Source: Rhodoplanes sp.
Lineage (GTDB): Bacteria; Pseudomonadota; Alphaproteobacteria; Rhizobiales; Xanthobacteraceae
Reading direction: 5' to 3'
Length of the DNA: 53,500 nucleotides
Assembly (NCBI RefSeq): GCF_013377085.1
Contig: NZ_JACAAX010000047.1
Span: 1 to 53,500 of the forward strand
Positions 33,935 to 42,581 of the stretch are shown one piece after another; positions within the stretch are counted from its first letter, which is position 1, and each line of letters starts with the position of its first letter. The position numbers were made by a program, and so were the translations under genes. The notes below the pieces were generated by a model. It was not told the origin of the DNA and did not search any database. It saw only the letters and a program-made list of their open reading frames with translations.

Positions 33935-35377
33935 ATGTCAGACCGCCTACTCGTCCGCGACGTGCTCGTGCTCGACGCGGAATCCGCCCCCGCCCGAAAG
34001 GACGTTCTTGTCGCCGGCGGCCGCATCGCCGCCGTGCAGGAGCCCGGCGCAACCGCAGAGGCGCGCGCGCCGCGCCCGGATGACGCGGGCCTGCGCATCA
34101 TCGATGGGCGCGACCGCCTGCTGGTGCCCGGCCTGATCAACGCCCATACGCATTCGCCCCTCAACGTGCTGAAGGGCACGGGCGACGTGCTGAACCATCC
34201 GGCCTTCATGTGGCTGAACCAGGCCGATACGGCCGGCCGCAGCGCCGACGAGATCCGCGTCTCGGCACTGCTCGGCTGCATCGAGCATCTGAACAACGGC
34301 ACGACCGCCGTGGTCGATCATTTCCCGGAGCAGGGTTTTTGTCCCGGCGACGTCGACGCGGTGGTCGAAGCCTATGCGGTGTCGGGACTGCGCGCGCTGG
34401 TGGCGCTGCGGGTGTTCGACGAGCCCTACACCGACATCGATCCGCCCGGCGGCCTGCCTGTCTCGATCGCGGCGCAGAATCCGCTGGCGCCGCCTCCGCT
34501 CGCCGACAGCCTCGCGCTGATCGAGGATGCCATCACGCGGCACGACGGCGCCGCCGACGACCGCATCACGATCTGTCCGGCGCCGTCCAATCCGAGCCGC
34601 TGCAGCGATGCGCTGCTCGACGCCGTGCGCGATATCGCTGCGCGACACGACACCGCCGTGCACATGCATCTGCTCGAGACCCGCGTGCAGGCCGAGATCG
34701 CCAAGAAACGCTACGGCACCACCATGGTGCGCCATCTCGACCGGCTCGGCCTGCTCGGGCCGCGGCTCTCCTGCGCCCACACGATCTGGATCGGCGACGA
34801 CGACATCGCCCTGATGGCGGAGCGCGGCGGCATCGCGGTCCACAATCCGGAGAGCAACCTGAAGCTCGGCGCCGGCATCGCGCCGGTCGCCCGCATGCTG
34901 GCCGCCGGCATGACGGTCGCGCTCGGCACCGACGGCGCCTCGACCAACGACAATCTCGACATGCACGAGGTGATGCGCATCGCCGTGATGCTGCAGCGGC
35001 CGTCCGAGCCCGACCGCCGCCGCTGGCCGACCGCCGCCGATGGGCTGCGCATGGCGACGAGCGCGGGCGGCGCCGTGATGCGCTGCGCCGGCCTCGGCCG
35101 CATCGTGCCGGGCGCGCCGGCCGATTTCGTGCTGCACGACCTCGCGACGCCCGCGTGGACGCCGCTCAACGATCCGCTGACCCAGCTCGTGTTCGGCGCC
35201 TCCGGATCGACGGTCGATACCGTCGTGATCGACGGCCGCATCGTGGTCGAAGGCGGCCGCATCGTCGCCTTCGATCCGGAGCCGGTTTTGCGCGAGGCGA
35301 AGGATCTGGTCCGCCATCTGCGCGCGCGCAACACCGCCCTGTACGGACTGGCCGCCCGCATCGCCGCCCTGTCCTGA
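33935..35377 (+). CDS. TRZ/ATZ-type amidohydrolase (cytosine deaminase-like superfamily), paralogue 1
   Basis: 480 residues. Metal-dependent hydrolase with the subtype III ligand set: INAHTHSPLN (HxH), HMHLLETR (His plus catalytic Glu), CAHTIWIGDDDI (His) and ALGTDGASTNDN (Asp). The family deaminates or dechlorinates nitrogen heterocycles such as triazines, guanine, 8-oxoguanine, pterins and cytosine. Compared with its paralogue at 41142, long identical stretches include FPEQ/FPGQ, C/FPAPSNPxRC, NPESN and GTDGASxNDN. It is separated from the ABC operon by the GntR gene, so it is likely controlled by it. Substrate not predictable. Confidence 0.88.
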   Translation: MSDRLLVRDVLVLDAESAPARKDVLVAGGRIAAVQEPGATAEARAPRPDDAGLRIIDGRDRLLVPGLINAHTHSPLNVLKGTGDVLNHPAFMWLNQADTAGRSADEIRVSALLGCIEHLNNGTTAVVDHFPEQGFCPGDVDAVVEAYAVSGLRALVALRVFDEPYTDIDPPGGLPVSIAAQNPLAPPPLADSLALIEDAITRHDGAADDRITICPAPSNPSRCSDALLDAVRDIAARHDTAVHMHLLETRVQAEIAKKRYGTTMVRHLDRLGLLGPRLSCAHTIWIGDDDIALMAERGGIAVHNPESNLKLGAGIAPVARMLAAGMTVALGTDGASTNDNLDMHEVMRIAVMLQRPSEPDRRRWPTAADGLRMATSAGGAVMRCAGLGRIVPGAPADFVLHDLATPAWTPLNDPLTQLVFGASGSTVDTVVIDGRIVVEGGRIVAFDPEPVLREAKDLVRHLRARNTALYGLAARIAALS

Positions 35378-35697
35378 TCAGGGTTTTCGAGCGCTTACGG
35401 TCCGCTCGTCCCCGCGAAGGCGGGGACCCAGGTGCGGCCCAGGAGCGGCGCGGCGTGTCGCCCCTGGATGCCCGCTTTCGCGGGCATGAGCGGAGGGCGA
35501 GGGACAAACTGGTCCACGCTCCTGCACGCTCCACGCGAATATGTGAGCGAATTTCGAAATTCCGTCGCTTTGCATACGAAACGGCACTTTGCCTACAAGG
35601 TTGCCCAATTTCCCGGCATTCGCCCCTCGAGAACCTCGCATACAGACCGGACCCGCGCTGGCCCGCCCCTTGCTGACGAGACGGCAGGGAGGCCGCC
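35378..35697 (+). promoter_or_regulatory. Intergenic region before the GntR gene
   Basis: 320 bp. The first third holds a palindromic repeat (35403-35493). From about 35530 to 35640 the sequence is AT-richer (AATTTCGAAATTCCG, TTTGCATACGAAACG) and is the likely promoter and GntR operator area; AATTTCGAAATT is itself a perfect palindrome. A good ribosome site GGGAGG precedes the GntR start. Confidence 0.45.
35403..35493. repeat. Intergenic palindromic repeat, family 2 (copy 1)
   Basis: About 91 bp: CGCTCGTCCCCGCGAAGGCG at one end and CGCTTTCGCGGGCATGAGCG at the other, each able to fold alone (TCCCCGCGAAGGCGGGGA and TGCCCGCTTTCGCGGGCA) and complementary at the extreme ends. Typical of repeats found between genes in Hyphomicrobiales. 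Confidence 0.8.
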
Positions 35698-36495
35698 ATG
35701 GAATTGGACGATGTCCGCACGATCGCCCAGGCCGTGCAGGGACGCCTGAGCACCGACATCCTGTTCGGCCGGCTGGCACCGGACGACCGGCTGCGGCTCG
35801 GGCCGCTGTGCGAGACCTACGCGGTCGGCATGAGCCCGATCCGCGAGGCCCTGGCGCAGCTCGTCGGGCGCGGCCTGGTGATCCAGGACGGCCAGCGCGG
35901 TTTTCGCGTGGCGCCGATCTCGCGGCACGAGCTCGACGACATCACGGCGACGCGGATCAGGTTGGAGACCATGGCGCTGCGCGACGCCATCGCGCACGGC
36001 GACGACGAATGGGAGGCGCGGATTCTCGCCGCCCATCACCGTCTCGCCCGCCGCCCGCGCACGCCCGACAAGCTGGTCGACGAGCCGTGGGAGGCGCTGC
36101 ATCGCGGCTTCCATCTGGCGCTGATCGAGGCCTGCGGCTCAGCCCTGCTGCTCGAGTTCTGCAGCGACCTGCACGACCGCTTCGACCGCTATCGCCGTCT
36201 CGCCGTGTTGCAGGCCGGCCGCCATCCGAAGATCACGGCGAGCGCACACGGGGCCATCGTCGAGGCGGCGCTGGCGCGCGACGCCGAGCGCGCCGCCACG
36301 CTGCTCGCGCGTCACATCGCCGAAGCGGCCGCAGACGTCGCGCGCATGGGCGCCCCGTGCTTTCCGGATGGCAAGACTGCAGCCGCGCAGCGTGGCACGT
36401 CGCTTGCTGAGACACCGACATCCTCGCCTGCACGCCGCCGGACCGTCCGCGGCGCCCGCCCGCACGCATCGAGCCAGAAAGGAAAGCCGCGATGA
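35698..36495 (+). CDS. GntR-family transcriptional regulator (FadR/FCD subfamily)
   Basis: 265 residues. An N-terminal winged helix (LRLGPLCETYAVGMSPIREA, then LAQLVGRGLVIQDGQRGFRV, about 38-78) is followed by an all-helical FCD effector domain with metal-binding-type residues (FHLALIEACGSALLLEFCSD and HGAIVEAALARDAERAATLL, whose His are usual ligands). The last 45 residues are a low-complexity tail. The stop overlaps the start of the ABC receptor gene (ATGA), so the regulator is co-translated with the transporter it probably controls. The inducer is likely the imported substrate or a breakdown product. Confidence 0.9.
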   Translation: MELDDVRTIAQAVQGRLSTDILFGRLAPDDRLRLGPLCETYAVGMSPIREALAQLVGRGLVIQDGQRGFRVAPISRHELDDITATRIRLETMALRDAIAHGDDEWEARILAAHHRLARRPRTPDKLVDEPWEALHRGFHLALIEACGSALLLEFCSDLHDRFDRYRRLAVLQAGRHPKITASAHGAIVEAALARDAERAATLLARHIAEAAADVARMGAPCFPDGKTAAAQRGTSLAETPTSSPARRRTVRGARPHASSQKGKPR

Positions 36496-37529
36496 CCTCA
36501 CCCGACCAGCGCATCCTCAGCCGGCGCAGGGTTCTGGAGATCGGCGGAACCGCGGCCCTGTCGGCCGCCATGCTGTCGCTCGGCGACCGCGGCGGCGTTT
36601 CGCGCGCCAACGCCGCCGAGACGGCGGTGTCGTTCCAGCTCTCCTGGATCAAGAGCATCCAGTACGGCGGCTATTTCGCCGGCATCGACCAGGGCATCTA
36701 CAAGAAGTTCGGCATCGACCCGACCTTCGTGTCGGGCGGCCCCAACGTGGATCCCGTCGCCAACGTGGCGAGCGGCCGCTCGCCGATGGGCGACCGTCCC
36801 ATCGGCCCGCTCATCGTGGCGCGAGAGAAGGGCATCCCGATCAAGGTGATCGGCACGGTGTTCCAGAAGAGCCCGTACAGCATCATCAGCCTCGCCAAGA
36901 CGCCGATCCGCACCGCCAAGGAGCTCGCCGGCAAGACCATCGCGACCGCCACGTCCGGCCGCCCGATGATGATCTATCTGATCAAGGAGGCGGGCCTCGA
37001 TCCGGCCTCGGTCAATCTGGTGCCGTCGTCACCCGATCCGTCGGCGCTGGTCAGCGGCCAGATCGACGGCTATGCCGGCTACTCCACCAACCAGGGCGTG
37101 ATGCTGCAGACTCGCGGCATCGAGATCGTCACGCTCAACGCCCACGACCTCGGCCTGCCCGAGACCACCGGCACCCTCTACGCCCGCGAGGACTTTCTGA
37201 AGGACAACCGCGACCTCGTCGTGCGCTTCCTGCGCGCCTCGGCGGAGTCGTGGCGCTGGGCGCTCGATCATCCGGAAGCCACCGCCAAGATGATGGTCGA
37301 GAAGTACGGCAATCCCGGCCTCAACTACGAGGCGCAGCTCACCGAGATCAAGGACAGCAAGCCCTATATCGAGGCCGGCCCGGCGATGAGCCGTGGCCTG
37401 CTGGTGCTCGACATGCCGCTGTTCGCCAAGATCATCGAGCTCTACCGCACGGTCGGTCTCGTCAAGGGCGACATGAAGGTCGAGGAGCTGTGCGACCCGA
37501 GCTTCGCCGACGCGGCGGCCAAGAGCTGA
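36492..37529 (+). CDS. ABC-transporter substrate-binding protein (NMT1/THI5-like, Tat leader)
   Basis: 345 residues. The leader has a twin-arginine motif (SRRRVLEIGG, about residues 10-19) and a hydrophobic core ending ANAAE-T. The mature part begins VSFQLSWIKSIQYGGYFAGI, the hallmark of NMT1/THI5-like receptors for pyrimidines, sulfonates, riboflavin and related compounds. Later landmarks are the TIATATSGRPMMIYLIKEAG hinge region and VSGQIDGYAGY. With the ATPase and two permeases it makes a complete importer. The Trp/Tyr-rich pocket favours a flat ring compound. Confidence 0.9.
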   Translation: MTSPDQRILSRRRVLEIGGTAALSAAMLSLGDRGGVSRANAAETAVSFQLSWIKSIQYGGYFAGIDQGIYKKFGIDPTFVSGGPNVDPVANVASGRSPMGDRPIGPLIVAREKGIPIKVIGTVFQKSPYSIISLAKTPIRTAKELAGKTIATATSGRPMMIYLIKEAGLDPASVNLVPSSPDPSALVSGQIDGYAGYSTNQGVMLQTRGIEIVTLNAHDLGLPETTGTLYAREDFLKDNRDLVVRFLRASAESWRWALDHPEATAKMMVEKYGNPGLNYEAQLTEIKDSKPYIEAGPAMSRGLLVLDMPLFAKIIELYRTVGLVKGDMKVEELCDPSFADAAAKS

Positions 37530-37553
37530 TACCAGTCTACACGAGCTCCGACC

Positions 37554-37645
37554 CGTCATGCGCGGGCTCGACCCCGCGCATCCATCGCTTGAAGTGAGCT
37601 TATTTCGAAATGCGCTGGATTGCCGGGTCAAGCCCGGCAATGACG
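37554..37645. repeat. Intergenic palindromic repeat, family 3
   Basis: About 92 bp with complementary ends CGTCAT and ATGACG; ATGCGCGGGCTCGACCCCGC at the left and TTGCCGGGTCAAGCCCGGCA at the right each form a hairpin, joined by an AT-rich centre (AGCTTATTTCGAAATGCG). It separates the receptor gene from the ATPase gene and may set their relative expression. Confidence 0.8.
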
Positions 37646-37688
37646 TCGACGACCTGAACGCAGAGAGCTGAACGGAGACGAGCGCGCC

Positions 37689-38504
37689 GTGTCGCGGGAC
37701 ATCAAGGTCGACCATGTCACGATGGTGTTCGAGGGACGGGGCCAGCCGGTCATCGCCCTCGAAAAGGTCGACCTGCATGTCCCGACCGGCCGCTTCGCCT
37801 CGATCATCGGCCCGTCGGGCTGCGGGAAGTCGACGCTGCTGCGGCTCGTCGCCGACGTGATGCAGCCGTTTGCCGGCTCCGTGACGCTGTCAGGGGTTTC
37901 ACCGCGAAAAGCGCGCCACGAGCATGCGATCGGCTTCGTGTTCCAGAGCCCCACGCTGCTGCCGTGGCGCACCGTGCGGCAGAATGTCGAGCTGCCGCTC
38001 GACGTCGTCGGCCGCAAGAGCACCCGCCGCTCCGCCAAGACGCCGGACGAGCTGATCGAGCTGGTCGGCCTGAAGGGGTTCGAGGGCGCGCTGCCGCATG
38101 AGCTCTCCGGCGGCATGCAGCAGCGCGTCGCCATCGCCCGCGCGCTGGTGCTCGAGCCCGACGTGCTGCTGCTCGACGAGCCGTTCGGCGCGCTCGACGA
38201 GATCACCCGCCAGCGCATGAACATCGAACTCTTGCGCATCTGGGCCGAGTCGGGCACCACGGCGCTGCTGGTGACCCATTCGATCGCCGAAGCCGTGTTC
38301 ATGAGCGACGAGGTGCATGTGATGAGCGCGCGCCCCGGCCGAATCTCCGGCGTGGTCGACGTGCCGCTGGCGCGGCCGCGCACCCTCGACATGATGCGCA
38401 CGCAAAATTTCTACGACTGCGTCAACCGCGTCCGCGACGGCCTGTTCGGCCGCGACGCCGAGCCGGCCGAGCACGGCGCGGGCGCGCCTGTCGAGGCCTG
38501 GTGA
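37689..38504 (+). CDS. ABC-transporter ATPase (nitrate/sulfonate/taurine-type)
   Basis: 271 residues from a GTG start. Walker A GPSGCGKST (about residue 40), Q-loop FVFQSPTLLPWRTV, signature LSGGMQQR, Walker B VLLLDEPFGALD and the H-loop LVTHSIAEAV are all present and intact. The TauB/SsuB-like pattern fits the NMT1-type receptor and TauC-like permeases around it. It energises import. The following permease gene overlaps its stop codon. Confidence 0.95.
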   Translation: MSRDIKVDHVTMVFEGRGQPVIALEKVDLHVPTGRFASIIGPSGCGKSTLLRLVADVMQPFAGSVTLSGVSPRKARHEHAIGFVFQSPTLLPWRTVRQNVELPLDVVGRKSTRRSAKTPDELIELVGLKGFEGALPHELSGGMQQRVAIARALVLEPDVLLLDEPFGALDEITRQRMNIELLRIWAESGTTALLVTHSIAEAVFMSDEVHVMSARPGRISGVVDVPLARPRTLDMMRTQNFYDCVNRVRDGLFGRDAEPAEHGAGAPVEAW

Positions 38505-39292
38505 TGGCCGCCGCCGGCACGCTGCAGAGAACCTGGGCCGCGTCCTGGCGGCCGCTGACCACGCTGGTGGTGCTGATCGCCGCCGCCGAGATCGCCCAGC
38601 GCGCCGGTCTGCTGCCCGTGTTCGTCCCCTCGCCCGGCCAGGTGCTGGCCGAGGCGATCCAGGATCCGCGGCTGATCACCGAGAATGTCGGCCAGACCGC
38701 CTGGCGGGCCGCCGCCGGCTACGGCATCGCCGCCAGCATCGCCATCGTCGCCGCCTCGGCCGCCGTGCTGGTGCGTCCGCTCTACGGGCCCGTCTACAAT
38801 CTCGGCGTGACGCTGCACAGCATTCCGATCATCGCGCTGGCGCCGCTGCTCGCCACCTGGATCGGCAACGGCTCGCAATTGCAGATCGCCATCGCGGCGC
38901 TGACCAGCCAGTTCGCCATGCTGGTCGGCACCATCCAGGGGCTTCGCGCCGCCGACGAGCGGCAACGCGAGCTTCTCCATGTGCTGTCGGCGACCCGGCT
39001 GCAGATGCTGCGCTATCTGCTGGTGCCGAGCGCGCTGCCCTATCTGTTCGCCGGCCTGAAGATCGCCGCGCCCTCGGCGGTGCTGGGCGCCATCACGGCC
39101 GAGTGGGCCGGCGCCGATCGCGGCGTCGGCGCCATGATGCTGTACGCGCTGTTCGCCTACGATCCGCCGAAGGTGTGGCTCTCGGTGGTGCTCACCTGCC
39201 TGTTGGCGGCGAGCGGCTACGGCCTCTTCGCCGCGATCGAGCGCGTCGCCATCTTCTGGGAGCCCGGCGCGACGCTGGCGGACCAGCCATGA
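38504..39292 (+). CDS. ABC-transporter permease (TauC/SsuC type), first subunit
   Basis: 262 residues, about six transmembrane helices (e.g. LTTLVVLIAAAEIAQRAGLL and ASIAIVAASAAVLV). The cytoplasmic coupling EAA loop is visible as LHVLSATRLQMLRYLLVPSA. The ATG overlaps the ATPase stop by one base (TGATG); a GTG three bases upstream gives the four-base overlap alternative. It forms the membrane channel with the second permease. Confidence 0.93.
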   Translation: MAAAGTLQRTWAASWRPLTTLVVLIAAAEIAQRAGLLPVFVPSPGQVLAEAIQDPRLITENVGQTAWRAAAGYGIAASIAIVAASAAVLVRPLYGPVYNLGVTLHSIPIIALAPLLATWIGNGSQLQIAIAALTSQFAMLVGTIQGLRAADERQRELLHVLSATRLQMLRYLLVPSALPYLFAGLKIAAPSAVLGAITAEWAGADRGVGAMMLYALFAYDPPKVWLSVVLTCLLAASGYGLFAAIERVAIFWEPGATLADQP

Positions 39293-40077
39293 GCGCCGAG
39301 GATCTCTCCATCGACCGGCCGCGGGCCGGCCGGCTCCTCGCCCGACGGCTCGCGCTGATCGCCCTCACGGTCGGCATCCTGGTGCTCGCCTGGCAGCTCG
39401 TCGTCACCGGCCTGCGCATCCCGCCCTATCTGATCCCGGCACCCGGCCCAGTCGCCCAGGCCTTCGTCGCCAATCTCGGCGTGATCGGCACCCAGACGGC
39501 CTTCACGCTGACGGCCGCTGCGCTCGGGCTCACGGTCTCGACGGCGCTGGCGACCGGCATCGCGCTCGCCTTCTCGATGAACCGCAATCTCGCCCAGGCC
39601 TCGCTGCCCGTGGTGATCGCCTTCCGCTCCACCCCGGTCGCCGCCGTCGCGCCGCTCGCGATGCTGTTTCTCGGCCGCGGCATCAGCACCAGCATGGCGG
39701 TGGTCACCATCGTGTCGTTCTTTCCGCTGCTGGTGAACCTGATGCGCGGGCTCGCCGGCGCCGATCGCAACGCCGCCGAGCTGATGCATGTCTACGGCGC
39801 CAGCCGCTGGCAGCAGATGCGCTATGTCCGTATTCCGTATGCGCTGCCGTTCCTGTTCACCGGCATGCGCATCGCCGCGTCGAGCGCCATCCTGGGCGCC
39901 ATGCTGTCCGAGTGGATCACCGGCTCCAAGGGACTCGGCAATCTCATCCTCGATTCCGGCGAGATGCGCGAGACCGAGCTTCTGTGGGCGGCGGTCGTCA
40001 CCTCGATCACGATCGCGCTGTCGGTGTTCTGGATCACCTCGGCCGGCGAAAAGCGTTTCGTCCACTGGCGGGCCTGA
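39289..40077 (+). CDS. ABC-transporter permease (TauC/SsuC type), second subunit
   Basis: 262 residues with about six transmembrane helices (LALIALTVGILVLAWQLVV; AVVTSITIALSVFWITSA) and an EAA loop MHVYGASRWQQMRYVRIPYA. Its ATG overlaps the stop of the first permease (ATGA). The two permeases are homologous but distinct, so the transporter is a heterodimer. Confidence 0.93.
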   Translation: MSAEDLSIDRPRAGRLLARRLALIALTVGILVLAWQLVVTGLRIPPYLIPAPGPVAQAFVANLGVIGTQTAFTLTAAALGLTVSTALATGIALAFSMNRNLAQASLPVVIAFRSTPVAAVAPLAMLFLGRGISTSMAVVTIVSFFPLLVNLMRGLAGADRNAAELMHVYGASRWQQMRYVRIPYALPFLFTGMRIAASSAILGAMLSEWITGSKGLGNLILDSGEMRETELLWAAVVTSITIALSVFWITSAGEKRFVHWRA

Positions 40078-40122
40078 GCCCGCTTTGTCATAGTTCGTCC
40101 AGGCCGGGATGAGGCTGCCGCC

Positions 40123-41145
40123 ATGAGGCTTCTGTCCGAGCGCGATATCGAGCGCCTGCTCGACTCCGAAAGCGCGATCGCCGCAGCCGAAGAAGCATAT
40201 CGCCGGCATTCCGCCGGCGCCATGCCGGCGCCCGGCCGTCTCGACCTGCTGCGCCACGACCCCATCGGCGGCGCCCTGGTGCTGGGCGGCCACTCGTTCG
40301 ACCACCGCTTCGCCGTCAAGACCAATGTTCACGCCTATGCGGGCGACGCGACGCTGTCGCGCAGCGCCGGCAGCGCGCTGGTGCTGTGGGACGGCGTCGC
40401 CTGCGTGCCGCTCGCCTTCATGGCGACGACGGCGTTCAACGATCACCGCACCGCCGCCGGCTTCGCCGCCGCGGCCCGCCTGCTGGCGCCCAAGGACACC
40501 CATACGCTCGCGGTGTTCGGCGCTGGAAAGATTGCCCCGGCGACCGTGCTGTATCTCGCCGCGGTGCGCAAATTCTCGCGCATCCTGATCGTCGGACGCG
40601 ACCAGGACCGCGCCCACGCCCTCGCCGCCGGCCTGGGGGTGCGACCGGAGCTCGCCGGTGCCATCGTCGCGGTGGAGAGCGATGCGGGCCGCGCCGCCAA
40701 CGAGGCCGACGTCATCGCCGCCGTAAGCACGGCCGAGCAGCCGGTGTTCCCGGGCGAAGCGGTGCGGCCCGGCACCTTCGTGGTGCTGGGCGGCGCCAAC
40801 CGGCCGAACACCCGCGAGGCCGACGACGCCTTCATCCGCCGCGCCCGCATCTTCACCGACCATCTCGACGGTTGCCTCGCCCGCGCCGGCGACCTCGTCA
40901 TCCCGCTCGCCTCCGGCGCGCTGTACCGCGACCAGATTTTCGGGGAGATCGGGACCGTGCTGGCGACGGGCGTCGTCCCGCCCGCCCCGGAAGGCACCGA
41001 CGTGACCGTGTTCAAGTCGATCGGCATCGCCGGCCAGGACGTGGTTCTGGCCGGCCTGATCTACGATCGCGCCGTACGGGACGGCGTCGGGCTGGAGTTC
41101 GATCCGCGCGACGGCCCTCACACGGCCGGCGCGGCCGTGCCATGA
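40123..41145 (+). CDS. Ornithine cyclodeaminase/mu-crystallin family protein
   Basis: 340 residues. The N-terminal substrate domain (LLSERDIERLLDSESAIAAA; FAVKTNVHAYAG) leads into a Rossmann domain with the NAD loop VFGAGKIAPATVLYLAAVRK (about 125-144) and VLGGANRPNTREADDAF. Members deaminate ornithine, reduce ketimines such as 1-piperideine-2-carboxylate, or dehydrogenate unusual amino acids. Within this cluster it may process a ketimine or amino acid released by ring opening. The following amidohydrolase gene overlaps its stop (ATGA). Confidence 0.88.
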   Translation: MRLLSERDIERLLDSESAIAAAEEAYRRHSAGAMPAPGRLDLLRHDPIGGALVLGGHSFDHRFAVKTNVHAYAGDATLSRSAGSALVLWDGVACVPLAFMATTAFNDHRTAAGFAAAARLLAPKDTHTLAVFGAGKIAPATVLYLAAVRKFSRILIVGRDQDRAHALAAGLGVRPELAGAIVAVESDAGRAANEADVIAAVSTAEQPVFPGEAVRPGTFVVLGGANRPNTREADDAFIRRARIFTDHLDGCLARAGDLVIPLASGALYRDQIFGEIGTVLATGVVPPAPEGTDVTVFKSIGIAGQDVVLAGLIYDRAVRDGVGLEFDPRDGPHTAGAAVP

Positions 41146-42581
41146 CGACGACACTCATCCGCGACGCCACCATCCTGACGCTCGATGCCGCCGAGCGGAT
41201 TTTTGCCCGCGGCCATGTCCTGGTCCGCGACGGGACGATCGTCGCCGTGGGCGACGACGATTATGCGGGTCCGGAGGTGCCGGACCGCACGCTCGACGGC
41301 GCAAGCCGCCTGGTCGCACCGGGCCTGATCAACGCCCACACCCATTCGCAGTCGAGCACCATGGCGGGCTTCGGCGACCGCCTCAGCCATCCGGCCTTCA
41401 TGTGGCTGACCCAGGCGCACACGTCGCGGCGGACGCCCGACGAGATCCGCCTCGCCGTGCTGCTGACTGCCTGGGGCCTGATGACCAGCGGCACCACGGC
41501 GGCGATCGATCACTTCCCGGGCCAGCGCTTCACGGCCGCCGACATGGACGCCGTGCTGGCCGCCTGGGAGGAGACCGGCCTGCGCGTCGCGCTCGGCATG
41601 CGCTTCTTCGACGGCGCCTTCAGCGACATCTTTCCCGATGCGCCGCTGCCCGACGCGTTGCGCGACCGCATGGCGCAGGTCGAGATCCTGAAGCCGCAAG
41701 GAGTCGACGAGCTGCGCGACCTGATGACCGACACGATCGCACGCTGGCACGGCCGCGCCGGCCGGCTGTCGGTGTTTCCCGCGCCCTCCAATCCCGACCG
41801 CTGCACCGATGCGGCGCTTCTGCTCTGCGCCGAGCTTGCGGAACGACACGACACCGGCATCCACACGCATCTGCTTGAGACCCGGCGACAAGCCGCCCTC
41901 GCCCTCGAAAAGTACGGCGAAACCGCCGTGCGGCACCTGGAAACGCTCGGCGTCCTGTCGGCTCGCTGGTCCTGCGCGCATTCGATCTGGCTCGACGACG
42001 CCGACATCGACCTTCTGGCGGCGCGCGGCGCCGTCGCGGTGCTCAACCCCGAGAGCAATGCCCGCATCGGCACCGGCCTGGCGCGGGCACCCGAGATGCT
42101 GAGGCGCGGCGTTACGTTGGCGTTGGGCACCGACGGGGCGAGCGCCAACGACAACATGGTGCTGCACGAGGCGATGCGCGCGGTGGCGACCAGCCACCGC
42201 GCCGGCGAACAGGACCGCAGCCGTTGGATCACGGCGCGCGACGCGCTGCGGATGGCGACCGCAGGCGGCGCGGCGGCGCTGCGCCGGCCGGGCCTCGGTA
42301 CCATCGCGCCCGGCGCGCCGGCCGACCTCGCGCTCTATCGCCTCGACGCGCCCTGGTGGGTGCCGCTCAACGATCCGGTGGCGCAGCTCGTCTTCGCCGA
42401 GACCGGCGGCGCGGTCGACACCGTGATGATCGATGGGAAGATCGTGGTGGAGAACCGCAAGGTGACGACCTTCGACACCCAGGCCCTGGCCGAGGAGGTG
42501 CGCGCCATGACGCGCTCGCTGCGCAAGCGCAATGCCGATCTGTTCGACGTCGCCACCGAGATCGCCGGGGTCGTGCCGTGA
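41142..42581 (+). CDS. TRZ/ATZ-type amidohydrolase, paralogue 2
   Basis: 479 residues, full-length relative of the protein at 33935. Ligand motifs are again complete: INAHTHSQSS, HTHLLETRRQ, CAHSIWLDDADI and ALGTDGASANDN, with FPAPSNPDRCTDA and LNPESNARIG shared. The C-terminal beta-sandwich ends VDTVMIDGKIVVENRKVTTF. It starts inside the stop of the cyclodeaminase-like gene and its own stop overlaps the next start (GTGA), so the three enzymes are tightly coupled. The two paralogues may act on successive intermediates or on alternative substrates. Confidence 0.9.
   Translation: MTTTLIRDATILTLDAAERIFARGHVLVRDGTIVAVGDDDYAGPEVPDRTLDGASRLVAPGLINAHTHSQSSTMAGFGDRLSHPAFMWLTQAHTSRRTPDEIRLAVLLTAWGLMTSGTTAAIDHFPGQRFTAADMDAVLAAWEETGLRVALGMRFFDGAFSDIFPDAPLPDALRDRMAQVEILKPQGVDELRDLMTDTIARWHGRAGRLSVFPAPSNPDRCTDAALLLCAELAERHDTGIHTHLLETRRQAALALEKYGETAVRHLETLGVLSARWSCAHSIWLDDADIDLLAARGAVAVLNPESNARIGTGLARAPEMLRRGVTLALGTDGASANDNMVLHEAMRAVATSHRAGEQDRSRWITARDALRMATAGGAAALRRPGLGTIAPGAPADLALYRLDAPWWVPLNDPVAQLVFAETGGAVDTVMIDGKIVVENRKVTTFDTQALAEEVRAMTRSLRKRNADLFDVATEIAGVVP

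Noticed and set aside
5570-37645. CRISPR array
   Set aside because: The repeats are single, dispersed palindromes without regularly spaced spacers, and no cas genes are present.
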